From NCBI GenBank assembly GCA_905178155.1, contig CAJINV010000003.1, positions 7,125,612 through 7,189,611 of the forward strand: a stretch of 64,000 nucleotides of DNA, written 5' to 3'. The translations under genes and the position numbers were made by a program. How positions within the stretch are numbered: the stretch's first letter is position 1; the number at the start of each line of letters is the position of its first letter. The stretch is from Amoebophrya sp. A120. Lineage: Eukaryota; Sar; Dinophyceae; Syndiniales; Amoebophryaceae. Below, piece after piece: positions 30,155 through 42,003 of the stretch. The notes beneath the pieces are model-generated. The model searched no databases. It was not told the DNA's origin and saw nothing but the letters and a program-made list of their open reading frames with translations.

Positions 30155-33070
30155 TCAAAGTTTGTTCCATGTCGTATCGTCACCGCTACCACGACCCGTT
30201 CGCCGTGTATCATCTGCAATAGCCTTCGGCCTAGCACGACTCGCGGCCCTGTAGCGGTTTTGATGTTCATGCGCATGATCGCACTGATAGTTGCTAAAGA
30301 CACCCTTAGAATAGCCCGCCTGCGGGCACCAGTGCTGGCTATTTGGGGTCGGCGGATTTGGAAGTCGGCTTGAAGTCCTCGTTGTAATCTCTTCTATCAT
30401 GTCACGACTGTCAATCGAAATCGTGGGCCGTGGCGAATTATTTGAGTCTGCTGTTTCACTTTCATATCTCGTGCAGCGTATTGCACTATCCTCTTCGCTG
30501 TCGTAGTATTCCGCGGCGTTTGTAATTGTAAGCGTAGTTTGTAAGTGTAACATAACACGTATAAATATAATCCCTTTCTGAATCTTCTACATGAGTTTTT
30601 TACATTCTTTCAGTCGAAGCAGACGACGTGGTGCCGGATGCTGGAGTAGTAGTACTAGTAGAAGAGTTTTACTTATGTTTGCATTTGGTAAAAGCAAGCA
30701 GCACTGTGCGGAAAGTAAGTACCCTGTTGCCCCGGCCGGTCCTCGACCGTCGCGGCGGGGGCGGCTGCGGCTTTGGCTTTGCTGCCCGTAGCGCCGCGCG
30801 TCTGGATCTTGGTAGCTCCCGCCCTTCCAAGTGCTTGCAGGGTACAAGGCGTTGCTCCTGCCAGCGCCCCTCAACTGTGCTCGGGCATTCTTGTCATGCC
30901 GCGCAGCGATTCTTCGCTGTTCTTCCTCGGAGTAAGCCCCTCGATTGGGAAAAGGTCGGCTGTGATAAGTATACTCCCCAACTAGTCCGCGCTCCGCCGC
31001 CGCGGCACGGGATTGCTCGCGGAGCCGTTGTTCCTGCTCGTGCTCCTGGTCCAGCATGGACGTCGAGGAGCTTGGGCCCGCCTGCTGCATATTATTGCGG
31101 CTCGATGTCGCGTGAGTTGTTCCAGCACTTGAAAAGGAATCGTAGTCGACCGAGGAAGGTCCTGCAACTCCACGTCGGTCTTGCCCATGTTGTTGTTGTC
31201 GGTTAATATTTGTGGCATCGTACGAAAAAAGTGGCTCACTGTACATCAACAGCTCTCTTCTTCTTTATGCTTTTTTTTTTGCATCTTCACATGGTTTCTC
31301 TACGTGGCAGTGAAAAGTTGCTATGCATGCGAGGTCTGTTACCGACCTCGCATTTTTTTCTTACAGACCGTCTGTAAGAAAAAATACACATGAATAAAAT
31401 CCAGTGTCCTGCGTCATGTGATGTAGCAAGACCACTAGAAAGACTTCTGTGTTGGGTCTGCTGCTGCATCACAAGTCCAGTACTACAGTGAAGCAGTTTC
31501 ATCTTCTGCGTGCGGTAAGTATCAGCATAGCGGTCCACCTCCTGCCGGAAGGCGGAGTAGGATGGCGGCCCAGAAGACAGCTCCTCCTCATCTTCATGAT
31601 CCAACAGGAGCTCCTGGCGCAGAGCTTCAAAGCGGCGCCCATACTCCTGCTCGCTGCTGGCGGAACCGGGGTGGTCCACCGGGCGCTGGGAACCAAACGG
31701 AGAGGACGCGCCCCGGACGTTGCGCGACGCGGTGGTCCACGATCCCTTCGTGTATGCGGAGCCCGCCGCCGGGCTGGGGTTAATATTCCGGCTCCCACCT
31801 CCCGGACCCGCGTGCGATCGCGAGGTCGAATCCGGCCGAGAATCACGTTGTCGTGCAGCGCGGAACTCCCGCGAGTCGTCGGCTCTCCCGGCGGTGTAGC
31901 CGCCCACAGCGTGGTCCTGCGGTCCAACCGTACTGCCTTTGTTTCCCGTTGCCACGCCTCGGGGAGCAACATGTTGTGGACCGCGGCTGGAAGAAAATCC
32001 GTGCGTCGAGCCTTTTGCTTTTCCTTTCTGGTACGATTTACCGCCGTATCAGAGTGCAAAACTCCCCCTTCATCCACTCATTTGGATGTTGGCATCCACG
32101 GCAACACAAGCGCTGGGAAATAAGATGCAGCTTTTGTACTAGGACAAATTATTCACGACCAATTCTAGTACTCTTTCGGTTTCCGAAACCTGTCACGCAA
32201 GCCTTGCCAAGGGGCAAAGGGTGGATTTGGTATTCTGCATGACAAAGGAAATGTTGAGGGGGAGGGGCCGTTGCGCAATCTCATATGCCGGTGGTTTCCG
32301 CCATCGAACTACCGGGCGCGCTGCCAATTCCCCCGCGTCTAGCGCTATCAAAATGAAAAATTCCCCCTCCCCATATTGAAAAGCTATGTTTTCGAAAATT
32401 TGCGTTGCTGATTTGAGGTCACAAATCACATGTGTCTTGCGAGACGGCAAGGGCAGAAGCTTCGGCCCCATTATGGAAGTGATTTGTCATGCTGTCGGGC
32501 TTAAGGGGAGCCGTTTGCCATGCTGAACAACTAGACCCGTACGCCCCTGCCTATCCTGGGGATCTGGCCGCAATGCCTTTCTGCAGTACAAAGCTGATTT
32601 GTGTACACAAATCCAGCATCAGAAGTTTCGTTTTGATATGGGGAGGGGGGATTTTTCCTTGCAATAAGCGCCCTTGCGTGCCTTGTCCTCTCGCAGGTGT
32701 TGCTGGGAAGCATAAGTGGCGGCCGCGCCAAACGGTCCTCTGCCTCCACCAGACATATTTTGGCTTTGCTCGCGCTCGCCCTGACCCTGAGTCGAGGCGG
32801 AATCTCCCCTGTTGTTGTTGACGGTGCCAACGTACGCGTCGTGTATGCAGACGTCATTACGGACTTGTTCACACTACAAGAATCAATGTGTACCACATGA
32901 TGAGCTGCCTTTTTTTCTTCGTAAGAAAAGCAGCACGTCTGTTGCGTCAAGATATTTTTATTCCAACACGAAGCACGACGCGGACACAGCGACTGAATGG
33001 TAACAACATGATGATCCGCATCCGGCGCCAGGCCCAAAGGCGTGGCAAAAACAGTTCTTTTTCGATCCAT
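30155..33070 (-). CDS. Large low-complexity, probably disordered protein, multi-exon
   Basis: Starting near ATG 33070, exons include about 32672-33070 (ending CERTRHARAL), 32270-32345 (DAGELAARPVVRWRKPPAY), about 31540-32060 (GSTHGFSSSRGPQHVAPRGV through ALRQELLLDHEDEEELSSGP), about 30730-31200 (Gln/Ser/Arg-rich, EHEQEQRLREQSRAAAAERG) and 30155-30540 ending in a stop. Composition is Gly/Ser/Arg/Gln/Asp-rich with no folded domain recognised, as in RNA-associated or scaffold proteins. A TIR intron at 32346-32666 splits the frame exactly. It resembles in style the 45-49 kb gene; relatedness is unproven. Confidence 0.6.
31338..31385. other. Two consecutive intronic hairpins
   Basis: GCGAGGTC/GACCTCGC forms an 8-bp stem, followed at once by a perfect hairpin TTTTTTCTTACAGAC/GTCTGTAAGAAAAAA (15-bp arms, 1-base loop). 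It lies in an intron of the disordered-protein gene. Confidence 0.7.
32346..32666. mobile_element. Introner with 5-bp TSD (AGCGC) splitting a reading frame
   Basis: Ends TATCAAAATGAAAAATTCCCC and the inverse of TATTGCAAGGAAAAATCCCC, followed by CCCCATAT in both arms. Flanked by AGCGC at 32341-32345 and 32667-32671. Removing the element plus one AGCGC fuses RHARAL to DAGELAARPV in one frame. Confidence 0.85.
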
Positions 33071-33511
33071 CGCAATAAGGCACGATACGTTACAGGAGAG
33101 CAGCGTCAGGCGAAGAAAGCAGAACTGGAGAGAGGCGTCACAGACATTATACTGGTGCGCCGACTGGAATCATGCGAATGCCAAATGGTGCTGCTTTTTC
33201 GTGTTTGTGTTTCCATGCACGACCTCCATGTTGAACTTCTGATAGTACAGATAGACGTTGTGCATTGAATTTACACTTAAGTACAGAGATTTAGTTCATC
33301 TCTTTCTGTTGGACGACGATAGAAAAACTCGCCTTCGAGTTTGATGAAATGGTCCGGTCCGACGCTGACATACTGCGAGACTGCGATTGATACTGGTGCT
33401 TTCCTCCTTGAGCCCGGTGTTCGTCCGGCATCCATGCCTCGTTGCTTTTACCAGAAGCCTATGCACTTTTGCAAACGTTAACGTATCGTATTATATATAG
33501 GCGTTGTTCTA
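33071..33511. other. Stretch without a supported gene
   Basis: Spacer upstream (5') of the disordered-protein gene. Only weak frames. Confidence 0.3.
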
Positions 33512-33635
33512 CTAGGTAAAATGCACGAGCTTTCCCATGATGTGCTGATCATCATGATGAAGTTGATCATGATGAGGATCATCACAAAAGGGTACGCATT
33601 CCCTGCAAACACGTGCATCTACTTCACCCCTTCGA
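33512..33635 (-). CDS. His/Asp-rich terminal exon at the repeat complex
   Basis: After acceptor GTCGCAG the frame reads RRGEVDARVCRECVPFCDDP, then HHDQLHHDDQHIMGKLVHFT and stop. The first 40-50 bp of this exon with its acceptor occurs three times (33583-33644, 35025-35086, 36828-36879). An alternative frame (MHVFAGNAYPFVMILIMINF) is hydrophobic and cannot be excluded. Confidence 0.45.
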
Positions 33636-33644
33636 CTGCGACGA
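33583..33644. repeat. Long direct repeat, copy 1 (with acceptor)
   Basis: 62 bp, two mismatches to 35025-35086; its last 52 bp are identical to 36828-36879. Confidence 0.9.
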
Positions 33645-35024
33645 GGGAGGCCGTTTCCAGTGGAAATGTAGCGCGACCTCCCACAACGTGGCAACTGGTA
33701 ACGAGCCTCAGGCTGACGATCCGTACCCTGTTGGGACCCTTCCCGGAAAGCCTGAGACACATCAAGCGCCGTACTAAAGCAACAGGCAGTGATCCGCCAG
33801 ACCCTCCAGCCACAAGGCAAACGCCCTTTCTAACTATCCTACAAACCCAAAGTGGAAAGTGAATCTATGGAGGCGCGAACAGCGAGAAAATCCGCCTAGA
33901 TCCTCTAGGGCCACGACCTCCAGGGAGAGCTCGGAAAGAAGCAGCAGCTACTTAACTTCTGAGAATAGAAAGCACCAGAGCAGATCAGCTCCTGGTTGTA
34001 AATAACCAGCGCCCCAACGCCACAAACAACTCTCCACCTAGAAGTCCCTGCACGGAAAACGCCCCTCGTGCTCGTCCGGCTAAGTTGCCAAAACACGAGC
34101 AACCCTGAAAGAAGTCAACATCCCTTTTGGGAGAAAAAAGGCTGCCGCTAGTGCTGTAGCTGCTCTGAGGAACATGTGCTGCAAAATTTTACCCGCTGGA
34201 GAAGGCACTCACATGCATTGCCCCCGCTGGCCCTCCTCTACCGCCAAAACCCCCCCGCATCCGTTGGGGGAGGCCCCAACTAGCTAGCAATGCCCTCACC
34301 GGCTATCTACTACCGGAAACTTCCCCCCGCTGGGGGAGGTCCTCAGCGACAATGCCCTCAGTGGCCCTTCACTATCGCAAACTTCCCCCCGCTAGGGCGC
34401 GCGGGGACGCCCTCACTGACATAGCCCTCACTGGCTAAAAAAATACAGCAAACTTCCCCCAACTGGGGGAGGCCCTCACTGGCATTGCCCTCACTGGCTA
34501 AAAAATACAGCGAACTCCCCCCCGCCGGGGGAGGCACTCACTGGCATTGCCCTCACTGGCTATATACTAACGCAAACTTCCCCCCGCTGGGGGAGGCCCT
34601 CACTGGCATTGCCCTCACTGGCTATAGAACACCGCAAACCTCCCCCCGCTGGGGGAGGCCCTCACTGGCATTGCCCTCACTGGCTATATACCAACGCAAA
34701 CTTCCCCCCGCTGGGAGAGGCCCTCACTGGCATTGCCCTCAATGGCCCGACACTACCGCAAACTTCCCCCCGCTGGGGGAGGCCCTCACTGGCCCTGTGC
34801 TAGGAAAAGAAGTGAATCCTTCACAATCGGACCGAAATCCCAAAACACAAACGGCAGACAGCGTCTGCGTTGGCTCCTTCCAACGACCCCACTCAGAGGG
34901 GCGGAAGACCAACAACCACAGGCATTAGCTTCTAGGGATCTGCCAGCCCATATACAAACAATCAACGGGGAATACTCCCTCCAGTCACTCCTCGAAAATG
35001 ATGATCTACCGGGGTAGATATGTC
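33645..35024. mobile_element. 1380-bp insertion carrying a 62-bp minisatellite
   Basis: Lies between repeat copies 1 and 2. It contains the tandem array 34197-34800 and no convincing ORF. Confidence 0.65.
34197..34800. repeat. Minisatellite, about 62-bp period, about 9-10 copies
   Basis: Core CTTCCCCCCGCTGGGGGAGG then CCCTCACTGGCATTGCCCTCACTGGC. The units drift slightly in the AT-rich linker. It yields repeated peptides in the plus frames but has no gene context. Confidence 0.9.
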
Positions 35025-35086
35025 CACAAAAGGGCACGCATTCCCTGCAAACACGTGCATCTACTTCACCCCTTCGACTGCGTCGA
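35025..35086. repeat. Long direct repeat, copy 2 (with acceptor)
   Basis: Middle copy; it separates two different insertions. Confidence 0.9.
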
Positions 35087-36827
35087 TCTTGCAGCCGCGC
35101 AGGCATCCCCTTTGCCCTTTCGGGGCTCTGAAGTAGTAAAACTGTTAGGAAGCAGCTAACGCGCGGGATGCGAAAACTATGCAGCGCCGCCATAATATTG
35201 CGCCCCTCCTTCCAAACTTTGGAAGAGCTGCTCAAGCCCTGCCCGGGCTCCCGGGCAATGATGGCCGTAGGCCGGTGGCCCAGGGCCCCAGGCATTGGTG
35301 ATGAGATCCGCCCCCGAAGGGCGTCGCAACCATCGACCCCGGAGGGGGACCTGTTTGGGTGAGGGAAAATGGATCATAGCATGCTGTCTAGAGACGGCGT
35401 TTACGGTTTTTGAGGGTAGTGGAGAAATCCGAGGAAAAAGACATCACTTTGGCACCATTTCGAGGCCAAAAATTGCAAATCCCAGAAAAACCGTAAACGC
35501 CTTACCTAGACAGCACGCTATGATCCATTTGCCCCCAATCAAACTGGGGCAAGCACGCGAGCACACTTTCTGGACAGGGAAATCGAGTATAGCGTGGTGG
35601 CTAGAGAGGGTGTTTACGGTTTTTAGGGTCGATTTTATACAAAGCAGCAGGCTTATGCCCACGCCCAACAAGGGCGAGCGAGTGGTCGCGCGGTTGTAAA
35701 AGCCCTGGCGCGACGCGGAACAATCTGGGGCCCGGCAATGGACGGAATTGCATGCCCCCGTCCGCAGGGTCCATCCCGCTTCCATGGGCCAGATATACCC
35801 GAGCCCGAGGGCAAGACCAGGTCGGAAATGGTCCAACAAAAGACGGCGCACTAGCCCCAAAGCGAGTTTTTTTTTTGATTCAAAAGCGAATCCGCTGAAT
35901 TTGTTAAATCAAAGAAACAGCCCGGGTTTCAAGGGTAGAAAGGCCACTTCTGCAACCCCGAACAAAGGATCCGACCAAGGATCCGACCAATGTTCAAAGT
36001 CTCCAATCACGGCGGTATGGCAAAAGCGTCAGAGGCGAGAAAAAAGTTCCTAAAAAGTTCCGATCAAGATCCGATAAAGTTCCGATCAAGATCCTGTCGA
36101 GAGGACACTTTTTTTGTCGCTTCTCCTGGCCTCTCCCCCGACGAGAATCTATGGATTTGGCGGCGCAAAAAAAGTGGCATCTGAGAGGACCTTGATCGGA
36201 ATTTGATCGGAACTTTTGAAAATGGAGGCGGCGGCCATGAACTCCGGAAGATGGCCCCATACCCGGCCGCATTCCCCTGGAAAACGCCCCTGAGTACGAA
36301 AATTGTGCCGCGGGGAGACAACTCCCACCCTTGTTTGACATGCTTTCTGCAGGATTGGCCTGCCGATCCCCGCGACCCCAAGAAGCAAAACACTTGGCGC
36401 CGTATGGCGCCAAAGGCCATCGCCTCTCTGCGGGCTCCCGGATGCTGGGCAGGTAGAATGCCTGCAGTCGAAACACCTCTGCGCCACCCCCTTCCCAATG
36501 TCCACGACCACCACGAAAAAACTACAGAAGCACACCAGACAGGGGGGGCAAAAGGACACGCTGGCCGCGGCGGGCGGCGCGTTCCCCAACGGCTGGCCCG
36601 TGCCAAGTTTTGCGTGGCCGTAAAGTACCGACAAGCCCCCGCAACAGGAAAAAAAATCGCGCTTCCCAAACAGGGCCGCTCTCGGGATAGGCTCGGCAGC
36701 TATGCGACACGCTCAGAAAGGGCCGCGCGAATTTGCTATACAAAGGAGGCAAAGCGAAGGCCAAAACATTGGGCCTGATTCGTAATTTCGGGGCGCCGAA
36801 GTAGCCCAGCGGCCAGGATCTTGCATC
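35087..36827. mobile_element. 1741-bp insertion sharing a 560-bp module with the 59-kb insertion
   Basis: Between repeat copies 2 and 3. Its first part (35089-35645) is nearly the same as 59103-59665. The later part has clustered TTCCGATCAAGATCCGAT words near 36045-36215. No recognised protein. Confidence 0.65.
35089..35645. repeat. Dispersed 560-bp module, copy 1
   Basis: Begins CTTGCAGCCGCGCAGGCATC and contains inverted GTTTACGGTTTTT boxes near 35398, 35495 and 35608. High identity to 59103-59665. Confidence 0.88.
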
Positions 36828-36879
36828 TACGCATTCCCTGCAAACACGTGCATCTACTTCACCCCTTCGACTGCGACGA
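36828..36879. repeat. Long direct repeat, copy 3 (with acceptor)
   Basis: Furthest upstream copy in gene orientation, preceded by a strong polypyrimidine tract, so probably the ancestral exon edge. Confidence 0.88.
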
Positions 36880-37153
36880 CACGCGGCAGGACGAAAAAAA
36901 GCGGCATCATGGTGCCACGAAATTTCTAATACCACCGTCCTCGAGTTACATGCCTCTTGGTGCATGTAGTCACAGACGCAGTTGCTAAAAAGATGAAAAG
37001 TAGAGGCCTAGCATAATGTTGCTGTTGCAGCACTAAAACTATTAGTTTGGTGGAAAAGTATTCTACCTTTTTGTCACCACGCTGATGCACCACAACGATC
37101 CAGCACCTACTGAAAGTCGCTGTAGTAAGACGAGTAAAAAAATACGCTAGTAC

Positions 37154-37735
37154 TTCGCTTGCACAGCATAAACCCGCGCCGATGTTTGTGCAGCCGGGAC
37201 TACGTGCCGGAAAATCTGCACGGTAGGAAAAGGGGTCCTCAACCGGGGAACTGTCACCCCGCCGGCGGTGCCGTTGGCGCTGATCCGAGGTGTTGAGGAC
37301 TTCTTCCCGGTACGACCCCGGTGCTGGAGCTTGAGCTCGCTGCTGGTGCTGGAGGGCACCGCCTATGCATTGCAAAAATGTCACACAACTAGGCACCGCT
37401 TGTAAGTCTGAAAAATAGATTATCGCCCTTTTGAAAGTTGAAGTCGTCATGACGCTGACGGACGTACAAAGATTAAGACAAAGATTATCATTATCGATCT
37501 CTGTTACTATGTTGCAAGACCGGACCATGATCATGCTTTTGCAGTGCATACCGCCAGGTCCACCCGACTGGCTCTCTTGTCTGCCGCGCTCTTGAAGCAC
37601 TGAGAGCAGCTCCGCAATGACCTGACCCTGGTCCGCGTCCGGCAGATCTTGAATTCGTGCCGCCAGCTGCATAGCTTGATTTTGACCCGAAGTAGCATCA
37701 CGATCCCGCAGGATTCGCGACGCAGCACTGGCAAC
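37154..37735 (-). CDS. Unrecognised gene, two exons joined across a TIR intron
   Basis: Exon 37552-37735 contains AASRILRDRDATSGQNQAMQ and DADQGQVIAELLSVLQERGR, with donor GTATGC. Exon 37154-37362 continues in phase (GG|GALQHQQRAQ), then PGSYREEVLNTSDQRQRHRR and PVEDPFSYRADFPARSPGCT, ending at a donor-like GTACTA. Hydrophilic, probably disordered with a helical start; no family recognised. Confidence 0.6.
37363..37551. mobile_element. Introner: 189-bp GT-AG intron with TIR ends
   Basis: Starts GTATGCACTGCAAAA (minus strand); its end is the inverse of CTATGCATTGCAAAA. The repeats coincide with the splice sites and the frame is preserved (codon GGC rebuilt). Confidence 0.8.
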
Positions 37736-38844
37736 CTTCAAGTTTATTGTTATTCGTGAATTTCAATTTTCATTACAACCGATCACGAGCACGACACTCG
37801 TACCGGACATTGATACGCGTATAGCAGGAACGCCGTTGATGATGAAGACGACGGAAAAATATGAATATGATGCGTCCAGCATCATTCCTCGCTTTGTGAT
37901 GAAAGTAGATTAGTGTTTGTTGCAAGACAAAAACGACACTGCAAATGAACGCAATAGCATTTCCACTTCGCCCATTGACTAGATCCTCGTCTTCGTCGTG
38001 TTATGGCTATCGAGTCGTAGATGCTAGAGCAAGAGACGAAAGCAAAGAAGTACTGCGGCAGCCGTCGTTATACTCAGCAAACACGAGGTGGAGACAAGTC
38101 TACAAAGCAACAGCGTCTCTGTCTTCGCAGCGCCAGCGTTTTCAGCGAACAAAAGCAACACATTTCGGCACGTCCTATCTTTTAGAAATGGAAATCGAAC
38201 ACGAACTGCTCCAAAAAAATTAAAAATGTATGCCTGCACCTGCAGAACAAGCTGCAACATGCTCATGCAAAGTATGCACATCATAATATGTGGACGTGGA
38301 GGACGGCTCGGGTTGAGACAAATATCAAGTACTTTTATTTACTATATTGATAGGACGAAGAGATACTAATGTAGCATTAGTGTACGTACATAACAATCCG
38401 TCGCGGGACACGACGACACGAGGTCGATTCCTGGCTTTGCATTTGCGTGCTACCGCTGCGCCAGACTTTTCCGCTGCATGCAAAACAATGACAAACCAGC
38501 GTCGCGCACGCAGGATACCAAGAAGCTCGACTTGCCTCCACCTAAATGTAATCGTCGTGGATACTGCTGGCTGTTCCTATCGCAGCTGGGTCCGGCCGAC
38601 CTCGGTTGTCCGATGACATGTTGGCAGCTTCCGATGATCAAACTCGAGCCGTCAGCAGCAGTGGGCGGTCTCCTCTGAAACTGAAAGTTGCAGTTGGAGT
38701 CAACTTCCAGAGGATACTACTACTAGTGATAATCTCGGATAAGCGTCTTGTTAACGACCGAAACCGACACTAGCCGCTCGCTCCGGTATGAGTTATTTTG
38801 CCGTTCTCGATGGTGCAGATCGAGAAGAAAATCAAGAAGAAAAC
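37736..38844. other. Stretch without a supported gene
   Basis: Includes a short ATG frame at about 38536-38613 on the minus strand (MSSDNRGRPDPAAIGTASSI) that stops soon after; it could be a first exon. Otherwise weak. Confidence 0.3.
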
Positions 38845-38953
38845 TGTATCGTAGCCGTTCGGATTGGTTTTGGTTCTGGAAAGAAGGGCCGGCTCGCCCC
38901 CGTGGCCCTTTCTTATATCGAGCTTGTGTCTGTGCTCCTGCTCCGGCAGATAG
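38845..38953 (-). CDS. Unrecognised exon
   Basis: Acceptor TTTCTCGCAG at 38954; frame YLPEQEHRHKLDIRKGHGGE then PALLSRTKTNPNGYDT. The donor is uncertain. Confidence 0.4.
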
Positions 38954-39970
38954 CTGCGAGAAATTCGTTCCTATGATGTATTGCTTTCTGGAAATAAAAT
39001 ATTAATTTCTATATTCTGCTTTACTCGGTATGCAGCTGGACAAAACGAGCTACGTAGGTGTGCGTCTTAGTGGAGGTCGAGCACGAGTCCACACAATAAG
39101 TAGAACGGTTTTAGTTTTTGCTAAGATGTAGAAATTATGGCCGAGTTGCACTACAGCGCCGATCAGGATCAGTCTCAGCTTCATTCTCCATGATAGACTT
39201 CTGGCTGGGCATCGCATTGGCATTACTAGGATGAGCACGATTGGCCAACATGAACATGCCCACCGTATAAATTATAATACTAATACTCACCTAACTAATG
39301 ATGTCCATCGGGCGGCTGCCTTCATTCGAAGGAGGTCGAAATGTACTTCGAGAAGAAAGCCGGACAGTCTAAATGTTCTCACCTGAATCTAATCCATCCA
39401 GACACACATTCATTCAAGGCGGCGATAATTTTTTGCTCGCGTCGATTCTTCAATCCACCTCCTGTAGTTGCCCAGCTGCGCAAGCATTTAAGTGTGTAAG
39501 GACTCTCCGGCAATGATTTGCAAGCAATAGCGCGAGCAATGCGACACGGACCGCCCGAGGTCGTGCGAGATGCGAGTGCGCGGATCTGTCGCAGGTTCTG
39601 CGACTACCCCTCGCGACTTCGTCCGCGAGTGCCCACTATAATAGGGCCACAGTTCAGCGAGATACCCCTAATCCTAACCGTCCTAGTCCTGGCCGGTGGT
39701 CAGCGCCGCTGCCAATTCAAGAAAGCGAGGCCAGCATCACTGCAGTCGGAGGCTGGCCAACATAAAAGCCTCGGCATCTGCGGGCCAGTTCTCTATCGGG
39801 AGGCTCGCGAATCGCAATGGTGTTGGTGATGTGGTCGACATTTTATTGCCACGCGCCTGATCCTGAATGCTGGAGGGCGCTAATAATTTGCGAGCAATGC
39901 GAACAATGCGACGAACCGCGACCGGTTTTACGATCAATCTCAATGTTGCGTGTCGCATTTCTACATAAAT
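38954..39970. other. Repeat-bearing stretch, no supported gene
   Basis: Two degenerate 45-bp direct repeats (about 39511-39558 and 39881-39930; AATxATTTGCxAGCAAT core) enclose a GC-richer segment with CTAATCCTAACCG near 39668. A short minus frame MSTTSPTPLRFASLPIENWP ends at 39737. Confidence 0.35.
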
Positions 39971-40431
39971 TTAAACATAATGTTTGTAACTGCGGTCTGC
40001 GGATGCAGAGAAAGGAGCTGGCGCGTGGAATGATGGCGGTGGTGATGGACCACCAGCATAAAATGCTATCTTCCCACGTGTAGCAGCTGTGGCCAATATC
40101 TTCGGGAACGCATGGCATACGCAGATATCTTGGTAGCACGAGAATGGCTCATGTGCGCACAAGCTAAAACAGTCTGACCTTTACAAAGACGGCAACAAAT
40201 AACACATTGTGTAAAATTAAAGTTAAAGTCTTTTTTGCATGATACCTGCACAACTTGCGCGACGAGGGTCGGTCGATACCACGGTGAAGACCCGGATAAT
40301 GGACAATAATAGCTGGCAAAAAATGTTCGATTCCCTGCACGAGTCTGGTCCCTAGGTGGACGGCTACGCCCGTCTGCGCGGGTTTTGATGTTCCTCTTTG
40401 CTCTCTGCCCGGGTTTTGATGTTCTTCTTTG
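39971..40431 (-). CDS. Unrecognised gene, two exons
   Basis: Exon 40246-40431 (62 codons, acceptor GGTTTTACAG, donor CAG|GTATCA) is basic at first, with an internal duplication of about 29 bp (AACATCAAAACCCG twice), then FFASYYCPLSGSSPWYRPTL. Exon about 39971-40150 reads HAFPKILATAATRGKIAFYA and GPSPPPSFHAPAPFSASADR. Function unknown. Confidence 0.5.
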
Positions 40432-42003
40432 CTGTAAAACCAGAAAGAGTAGGACAGGATGACAATGTTGACTGGAGAACAAGGATACTTATTCTTCTCC
40501 GCTTGTTTATGTTCCGTTGCGTTGCCCAGTCGTGAAGAAGAATATTTTAGGTCGAGACGCTCAACCCTGTTCCTAGGAAAAGGAAAGCGACACTCAACCC
40601 TGTTGGTTCTCCCACTGCACCCCTGCAGGCAAAGGCAAAGCCATCGAGTTTATTTTCTGTGAAAACTTCTCTTAGATTTTGGATTCATCGACGGACCGTG
40701 TACTGCTGAATCTTAATCAATCTCGAACAAAGCATCACAAGAATGCGCCGCTGTCCTAAAGAAAGTGACCAGATGAAGACCTTCTAGTCCAGTGAGACCA
40801 GCAACTACATAGAGCAGATCTAATGGATCTCGAAGACTAGATGACTTTCTGGTCTCGGTGGTGTTGTAAATTATGACTGCTCAACATCTTACCGCTTACA
40901 CAGATACGCAGAAAACTAATTTTCAAAAAATGTATCAGGGTCTCTCGACCTCAAGGTGCTACTTACTAGGTAGTTGCTTGCTTTGTAAAATCGCCTAAAG
41001 TTGATGCGTTGTGAGATGATCCCGATTGCCATCAATATTACCCAAGGTCTGTACTACGGATAAATATGGATACATCTACTATCATCTTTACATATCTTTA
41101 TCTAGCTCTCTAAAGTTTTTGTTTTGGTAACTACTACGCGCTGCGCCTAATCGGAGCGACGGCGCGAAATCCGAAAGAAGTTTGAAAACTGTTACTCGGG
41201 TTGTTGGTAAAGGGTTTCGTTTACGAGGCTGCTTGAGAGGACGCAGGAGTTCTCCACTCACCTCAGGAGGTAGTTTTTACATGCATCAAGAAAGCTAGCT
41301 CCGATATCTTCTGCAACTGCTCGCAGTCAGATAAGTAACGAGGAGAACCGGAACGACTTAACCGCCTTTGATCATCGTTTCGATCTAGAGACGAAAAAAT
41401 ACACATCGAGCAGCTGCAATACAAGTCACATGAGCTGTTACGGCACAGGCACGAGCATTTATATCAAAAATAGATCTTCTCTTCAGCAGCTTTTTACTAC
41501 TGATATATCCTTGCCTTTTTTTCTTCAGCGGTTTTCACCTTCTTTTTAATTGGTACTATCTATCATCATGATCCACCTGCTCAATGAGCAAACTTTGACA
41601 CTATCGGGCTTCGACATCTTCTTCTACCGTCCCGCGTCCCTGCTTTTATCTGTATTTCGTAAAGAATAAACTAGTACTTGTATCGCTGCATAGTACGGAA
41701 TTGACTTGCTTCAGCAATTGTAACGTAGGTATCTGCCTCACAACCATAGTGCTTGTTCGTTCGTAGTCCTCCAGGTATGATGGCCAATGGCAATGCCGTA
41801 CGTCAGTCATCGCTCGACTCTGCGGAAGCGCGCCACATCCACGAGGCGAACTTGCAAACTACTATCCGGAAGATAAATATGAAGTCGAAGGAGCGTCAGC
41901 TATACAGTTGTAGCCTAATGTGTAATGTGAAGCTCTCACACACACACACACGCGCATCTTCTTCTCTCTCGTGTTGCTGTTCAAAAGGCTCAACTTTGCC
42001 AAT
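40432..42003. other. Long stretch without a supported gene
   Basis: AT-rich, short frames only. CACTCAACCCTGTT is repeated at 40559 and 40590. A (CA)n tract lies at about 41937. Exons may be hidden. Confidence 0.3.

Noticed and set aside
31499-32077. 192-codon minus ORF beginning MDEGGVLHSD
   Set aside because: The neighbouring frame has the low-complexity composition and acidic run matching adjacent exons; this one looks like its off-frame shadow.
34197-34800. Tandem array as a possible CRISPR
   Set aside because: Head-to-tail units of about 62 bp have no unique spacers, and the host DNA is eukaryotic; it is a minisatellite.
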